Assembly (NCBI GenBank): GCA_014378285.1
Contig: JACMNZ010000081.1
Span: forward strand, 1 to 10,559
DNA length: 10,559 nt
From: Pseudopedobacter sp.
Lineage (GTDB): Bacteria > Bacteroidota > Bacteroidia > Sphingobacteriales > Sphingobacteriaceae
Reading direction: 5' to 3'
Part shown: positions 6,747 through 10,559 of the stretch, in pieces
How positions within the stretch are numbered: position 1 is the stretch's first letter
How the letters are laid out: each line of letters begins with the position of its first letter
Made by a program: the position numbers and the translations under genes
Notes under the pieces: model-generated
Seen by the model: the letters and a program-made list of their open reading frames with translations, nothing else
What the model was told of the DNA's origin: nothing
Databases searched by the model: none

Positions 6747-9147
6747 TATTTTTATTCTCATACTGTTTTCAAATGTGTGCTTTGCTCAGTTTACAATAAA
6801 AGGTAAAGTTGTACAAACAAGTAACGGACAGGCTGCCGCTGATTGTTTGGTATATTTAAGTGATGGAAAAAGTAAGACTACAACCAATATAAATGGTGAT
6901 TTTTTGCTAGAAGATTTGCCAAACGGAATATATACTATCATAGTAATTGGAGCAAACTTTAACCAATCTTCTGTAAAGATTACCATCAATAATCAAGATG
7001 TTTTTGTAGAAATAAAGCTTAATAATAATCCAAAAGAACTAGAAGAAATCATCGTAAAAGAAAAAAAAGCAGGTAGTGGATTTAATCATTTACGCGGGGT
7101 AGAAGGTTTTGCTATTTACGAAGGAAAAAAATCTGAATTGATAAAAGTAGCTGACTTAACTGCAAATTTAGCTACCAATAATGCAAGACAAGTTTATGCA
7201 AAAGTAGCAGGTTTAAACATTTGGGAAAACGATGGCGCAGGTTTACAGCTAAGTATCGGCGGAAGAGGTTTAGACCCAAATCGTTCATCTAATTTTAATG
7301 TTAGACAAAACGGTTATGACATCAGTGCCGCTGCTTTGGGTTACCCTGAGAGTTATTATACGCCGCCTGTGGAGGCTTTAGAAGAAATACAAATTGTTAG
7401 AGGTGCCGCTTCGTTACAATACGGTACGCAGTTTGGGGGTTTAATTAATTTTGTAATGAAAAAGCCCGAGGAAGATAAAGCCATCAGTTTAACGGCAAGG
7501 CAAACAGTAGGTTCCTTTAATTTTCTAAATACATTCATCAGCGCAAGCGGTACAAAAAATAAATTAAGCTACTATACTTTTTATCAGCATAAACAAGGTA
7601 ACGGCTGGCGTCCAAATTCTAATTTTAATGCAAATACAGCCTATGCCAATGTGAATTACCAGTTTAATATTAAAACAAAAATTGGTTTAGATTTCACACA
7701 TACAGATTATTTGGCGCAACAACCTGGTGGCTTAACAGATGAAATGTTTAATGCAGATGCCAAACAAAGCAACCGTGAACGAAACTGGTTTAAAGTAGAT
7801 TGGAATTTATATGCTTTACATTTAGACCATAAGTTTAACCAGAAAAACGAGTTTAACTTCAGGTTTTTTGGTTTAGCAGCTTCTAGATATTCGGTTGGCT
7901 TTAGGCCTAATCGTGTGGCAACATTAGATGATAACGGTCCAAGAGATTTAATTAAAGGCGATTTTGATAATTGGGGTTTAGAGTCGCGGTATTTAAAGAG
8001 GTATGATTTTCTAAAAAAACCATCGATATTATTAGTTGGTATTAGATATTATCATGGCTTTAACCACGCTGTGCAAGGTGAGGGAAGCAATGGGAAAGAT
8101 GCCAATTTTAATTTTGTTAATGCCTCTCAATTGACGCAAAACGACTATGATTTTCCTAATAGAAATACCGCTCTTTTTGCCGAGAATATTTTTAACATCA
8201 GTTCTAAGTTTAGCATAACTCCGGGCGTCAGATTTGAAAACATCAATACAAAAGCAGCTGGGTACTATAGGAATATTGTAAGAGACAATGCCCAAAACAT
8301 TATTTTAAACGAGAGAATAGATGAAGTAAGAAACAGCCCAAGAAGTTTTATAATAGCGGGCTTGGGATTAAGTTATAAGCCAAATGCTGTGATAAATGTA
8401 TATGGAAATTTTTCCCAAAACTATCGGTCAATTACTTTTAGTGATATAAGAATTGCCAATCCGTCTGCCGTGGTTGACCCCAATTTACAAGACGAAAAAG
8501 GTTACTCTATTGATTTTGGTGTAAGAAGCGAACAAACTAATTTTATCAATTATGATGTCAGCCTTTTTTACCTAAATTATAACAACAGAATAGGTGAAGT
8601 TCAATTTGCAGATGCCGACAATAGAATTAAAAGAAACCGCACTAATATTGGGCAAGCTATAATTTATGGTTTAGAAAGCTACGCCGAATTAGATATTTTA
8701 CCAGCCTTAGGTAAAGAAAAAAGTGATTTTAAAACTTCTATTTTCTCTAACGCAGCATTTATAAAATCTGAATATGCAAAAAGCCAATTGCCAGGTGTAC
8801 AAGGTAAACAGGTAGAATTTGTGCCCGCAGTTAATTTAAAAGGAGGACTAAAATTCGCCTATAAAGATTTTAAAGCGCAGTATCAATACAGTTATTTATC
8901 CCAACAATTTACAGATGCAACAAATGCTACAGAAGGGGGTGTTGCTGCTGTAATTGGGGAGGTGCCAGCCTATCATATCATGGATTTTAGCTCCTCTTAT
9001 CAATTTAAAAAATTCACGATTGAAGCCAGTGTGAATAATTTAGCTAACCAAATATATTTTACCAGAAGAGCAACAGGTTACCCAGGACCAGGTATTTTAC
9101 CATCAGATGGACGTGGATTTTTTTTAACATTACAATATAAATTTTAG
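6727..9147 (+). CDS. TonB-dependent outer-membrane receptor, FecA-like
   Basis: This 806-residue receptor would import a ligand, most likely a ferric chelate, through the outer membrane using TonB energy. A signal peptide (1-20, ending in CFA) is followed by Q21. Residues about 22-100 form a carboxypeptidase-regulatory-like beta-sandwich (FTIKGKVVQTSNG, then GDFLLEDLPNGIYTI). A TonB-box-like LEEIIVK lies at 105-111. The plug follows, with GGRGLDPNRSSN (178-189), YYTPPVEALEEIQIVRGAAS (210-229) and LQYGTQFGGLINF (230-242). The layout around RGLDPNRSS and the YTPP/QYGTQFGG segment resembles the ferric dicitrate receptor FecA. The rest is beta-strand-rich and ends in the terminal aromatic FFLTLQYKF. 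There is no STN signalling domain, which argues against anti-sigma-factor control. The ATG overlaps the end of the HTTM gene by 20 nt, implying translational coupling. Ligand identity is inference. Confidence 0.92.
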   Translation: MKLKAFNIFILILFSNVCFAQFTIKGKVVQTSNGQAAADCLVYLSDGKSKTTTNINGDFLLEDLPNGIYTIIVIGANFNQSSVKITINNQDVFVEIKLNNNPKELEEIIVKEKKAGSGFNHLRGVEGFAIYEGKKSELIKVADLTANLATNNARQVYAKVAGLNIWENDGAGLQLSIGGRGLDPNRSSNFNVRQNGYDISAAALGYPESYYTPPVEALEEIQIVRGAASLQYGTQFGGLINFVMKKPEEDKAISLTARQTVGSFNFLNTFISASGTKNKLSYYTFYQHKQGNGWRPNSNFNANTAYANVNYQFNIKTKIGLDFTHTDYLAQQPGGLTDEMFNADAKQSNRERNWFKVDWNLYALHLDHKFNQKNEFNFRFFGLAASRYSVGFRPNRVATLDDNGPRDLIKGDFDNWGLESRYLKRYDFLKKPSILLVGIRYYHGFNHAVQGEGSNGKDANFNFVNASQLTQNDYDFPNRNTALFAENIFNISSKFSITPGVRFENINTKAAGYYRNIVRDNAQNIILNERIDEVRNSPRSFIIAGLGLSYKPNAVINVYGNFSQNYRSITFSDIRIANPSAVVDPNLQDEKGYSIDFGVRSEQTNFINYDVSLFYLNYNNRIGEVQFADADNRIKRNRTNIGQAIIYGLESYAELDILPALGKEKSDFKTSIFSNAAFIKSEYAKSQLPGVQGKQVEFVPAVNLKGGLKFAYKDFKAQYQYSYLSQQFTDATNATEGGVAAVIGEVPAYHIMDFSSSYQFKKFTIEASVNNLANQIYFTRRATGYPGPGILPSDGRGFFLTLQYKF

Positions 9148-9183
9148 AAATAGGTAAGTTCTTTCTCGCATAAATTTTTAAGC

Positions 9184-9273
9184 AGTCGTAGGTTTTATTG
9201 GGATTAGGATGATATTTGCCGCTTTGTGATTTCAGGTTTCTCTATTGCTTCAGTTTAAAGACCTAATACGACT
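9184..9273. repeat. Imperfect inverted repeat in the gap after the receptor gene
   Basis: AGTCGTA (9184-9190) is the exact reverse complement of TACGACT (9267-9273), and ATTAGG (9203-9208) of CCTAAT (9262-9267). The arms are far apart and the two pairs cannot both form fully, since they share base 9267. It is not a classic terminator, having no tight stem-loop followed by T's. I report it because the 195-bp gap 9148-9342 otherwise holds no gene that I can see. Confidence 0.2.
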
Positions 9274-9292
9274 CATTAAAATACCATCAAAA

Positions 9293-9324
9293 TTGAAATT
9301 ATTTAAAGCTTTGGCTTATTTTAG
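9293..9324 (+). promoter_or_regulatory. Weak candidate promoter for the glutaminyl cyclase gene
   Basis: TTGA (9293-9296), a 20-nt spacer, and TATTTTAG (9317-9324) approximate the Bacteroidota promoter, with a mismatch in each element. The start codon is 18 nt further on. A separate promoter is expected here because the gap to the receptor gene is 195 bp, but this match alone is thin. Confidence 0.25.
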
Positions 9325-9342
9325 CCGTTCATCATTTTATCA

Positions 9343-10407
9343 ATGGTAATGAAACTAACAAAACTAAAATCCGTCTTCATCATATCTCTTTCTGTATTCA
9401 TCTTTTCTTGCCAACAAAAATCAGGAAACTCTTCAAGCAATTCTTCTTATTTTTCTCTTCCCGAAACAGGTCAAGTACTAAAAGCTGGTGAAACTGTTAA
9501 TCTGAAAGTTAATTTCTCTGATCCATTGGTAGATTCTGTTCAATATTTTGTAGATGATTTAAAAGTAAAAAGTTCAAAGGATACCAATCAAGTACAAATC
9601 GACACTAAAGATTTTGCTTTAGGCAGTAGATTAATTACTGCGAAAATATTTAGAAAAGGAGTGGAAGAAGATGCTACAACAAATGTGGTAATTGTAAGTG
9701 CTATAAAACCTGTTTCTTATCGCTATAAAATCATCAATACTTATCCTCATTCTACCACATCTTATACCGAAGGTTTAGAATATCATGATGGCTTTTTATA
9801 TGAAAGCACTGGCGATTACGGTCATTCTAGCTTGAGAAAAACCACATTAGACGGTAAAATTGTACAACAAGTAAATCTAGATAAACAGTATTTTGGTGAG
9901 GGAATTACCATTGTTGGCGATAAAATTATACAATTAACTTATAAAGAAAAAGTTGGTTTTGAATACGATAGAAACACTTTTAAACTTTTAAAAACCTTTC
10001 CTTACAATCATACGAACGAAGGTTGGGGATTAACTTTTGATGGCGAAACCATTTACAATACAGATGGAAGCAATCGTATTTTTAAATTGGATAAAAACAC
10101 CTATTTACCAAAGGGATTTATAGAGGTTTACGACGATAAAGGCCCGGTTACACAATTAAATGAGCTAGAATGGATTAGCGGAAAGCTGTATGCAAATATT
10201 TATCAGTCAGAATTAATTGCCATTATAAATCCAAAATCTGGTGCGGTAGAAGGTTATATCAATATGATGGGTTTGCCACATGGAAAAGTTGCCGACGCTG
10301 ATAATGATGTTTTTAATGGGATTGCTTATGATAAAGTTAGGAACAGAATTTTTGTAACTGGCAAAAAGTGGGATAAACTTTTCCAGATCGAACCAATTAA
10401 AAATTAG
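9343..10407 (+). CDS. Glutaminyl-peptide cyclotransferase, plant-type beta-propeller, lipoprotein
   Basis: This 354-residue protein is a glutaminyl cyclase of the plant/bacterial five-bladed propeller type, which turns N-terminal Gln of exported proteins into pyroglutamate. A signal peptide leads to a lipobox-like IFSC with C23, then a Ser/Asn-rich linker (28-35). Residues about 38-120 are an Ig-like or bacterial beta-sandwich region. The propeller runs from about 125 to the end. Its family motifs are YTEGLEY (141-147), YESTGDYG (153-160), YFGEGITIV (183-191), NEGWGLTFDGETIYNTDGS (225-243), LNELEWISGKLYANIY (272-287) and DVFNGIAYD (322-330), then VTGKKW (338-343). The start at 9343 is the first ATG; a second in-frame ATG six bases later would also give a good signal peptide. 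Being anchored in the envelope fits a role on Sec-exported proteins. Its stop overlaps that of the opposing gene. Confidence 0.92.
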   Translation: MVMKLTKLKSVFIISLSVFIFSCQQKSGNSSSNSSYFSLPETGQVLKAGETVNLKVNFSDPLVDSVQYFVDDLKVKSSKDTNQVQIDTKDFALGSRLITAKIFRKGVEEDATTNVVIVSAIKPVSYRYKIINTYPHSTTSYTEGLEYHDGFLYESTGDYGHSSLRKTTLDGKIVQQVNLDKQYFGEGITIVGDKIIQLTYKEKVGFEYDRNTFKLLKTFPYNHTNEGWGLTFDGETIYNTDGSNRIFKLDKNTYLPKGFIEVYDDKGPVTQLNELEWISGKLYANIYQSELIAIINPKSGAVEGYINMMGLPHGKVADADNDVFNGIAYDKVRNRIFVTGKKWDKLFQIEPIKN

Positions 10408-10559
10408 TCGTTAGTTTTCCCTTTTTTGAGATAATAGCCCGCTAAGTTTAAGCCAATAATAAAGTGGTTTAAAAGATTAGGGAAAAAGCCATAATAATTT
10501 TTAAAAATCTGATAACGTTCCAATAAGCTTTGTCTGTGTTTTTGTTTTGACATGCCGCC
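10404..10559 (-). CDS. C-terminal end of an unidentified gene, possibly family 2 glycosyltransferase (cut by window edge)
   Basis: The minus strand is open from the window edge to a TAA complementary to 10404-10406, giving 51 residues: a GGMSKQKHRQSLLERYQIFK stretch, then NYYGFFPNLLNHFIIGLNLA and a basic tail ending in KKGKTND. A GG-(I/M/V)-S segment followed by a charged helix of the form E-R-Y-x-I-x-K-x-Y-[YF]-G is common at the C-terminus of family 2 glycosyltransferases, so I suggest that class, but 51 residues are too few to be sure. The segment after it is hydrophobic and could be membrane-associated. The coding sense is supported by a clean reading frame that closes exactly at the convergent gene's stop. 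An internal ATG (complement of 10551-10553) could in principle start a 49-residue protein, but the preceding in-frame GG looks like part of the motif. Confidence 0.6.
   Translation of the reverse strand, partial: GGMSKQKHRQSLLERYQIFKNYYGFFPNLLNHFIIGLNLAGYYLKKGKTND

Noticed and set aside
8032..8295. Minus-strand 87-codon frame within the receptor gene
   Set aside because: It lies wholly inside the beta-barrel coding region of an intact receptor and has no independent signals.
9313..9326. Small GGCT-TATTTT-AGCC hairpin upstream of the cyclase gene
   Set aside because: The stem is only four base pairs with no T-run after it, so it is neither a terminator nor a persuasive regulatory structure.
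1..10559. CRISPR array, tRNA/rRNA, insertion sequence or phage defence locus
   Set aside because: No regularly spaced repeats, structural RNA signatures, transposase motifs or terminal inverted repeats were seen; the window consists of intact housekeeping and envelope genes.

Overview
The window is AT-rich bacterial DNA that looks like a member of the Bacteroidota, most likely the Sphingobacteriaceae (Pedobacter-like). That family-level placement is inference from protein character and was not searched. Direct signs are a TTTG-N19-TATATTTG promoter of the Bacteroidota housekeeping type, no Shine-Dalgarno dependence, several lipoproteins, and a TonB-dependent receptor with an N-terminal carboxypeptidase-regulatory-like domain and a mature end starting with Gln.

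Layout. Positions 1-413 (minus strand) hold the first 137 residues of a membrane-anchored HtrA/Do serine protease, cut by the window edge at its catalytic His. A 260-bp AT-rich divergent region (414-673) separates it from a plus-strand pair: dnaG (primase, 674-2593) and, with no spacer at all, a YraN/UPF0102 nuclease-like gene (2594-2959). A clear promoter at 3011-3041 then starts a tight four-gene unit: a DUF4856 lipoprotein (3072-4223), an imelysin-like lipoprotein (4235-5383), an HTTM/vitamin-K-dependent gamma-carboxylase-like membrane protein with a TTG start (5394-6746), and a FecA-like TonB-dependent receptor (6727-9147). Spacings are 11 nt, 10 nt and a 20-nt overlap. After a 195-bp gap comes a lipoprotein glutaminyl-peptide cyclotransferase (9343-10407). 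Its stop overlaps, tail to tail, the stop of a minus-strand gene (10404-10559) that enters from the right edge and may be a family 2 glycosyltransferase.

How the genes work together. The four-gene unit looks like a metal (probably iron) acquisition cassette. The receptor would bring a ligand across the outer membrane, and the imelysin and DUF4856 lipoproteins would bind or hand over metal. The carboxylase-like inner-membrane protein has no obvious place in such a pathway, yet it keeps the lysine context of the carboxylase active site. This makes the unit the most interesting part of the window. The neighbouring glutaminyl cyclase fits the Bacteroidota habit of capping exported proteins that begin with Gln after signal peptidase I cleavage, and the receptor here is predicted to be such a substrate. 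No rRNA, tRNA, CRISPR array, insertion sequence or convincing intrinsic terminator was seen.
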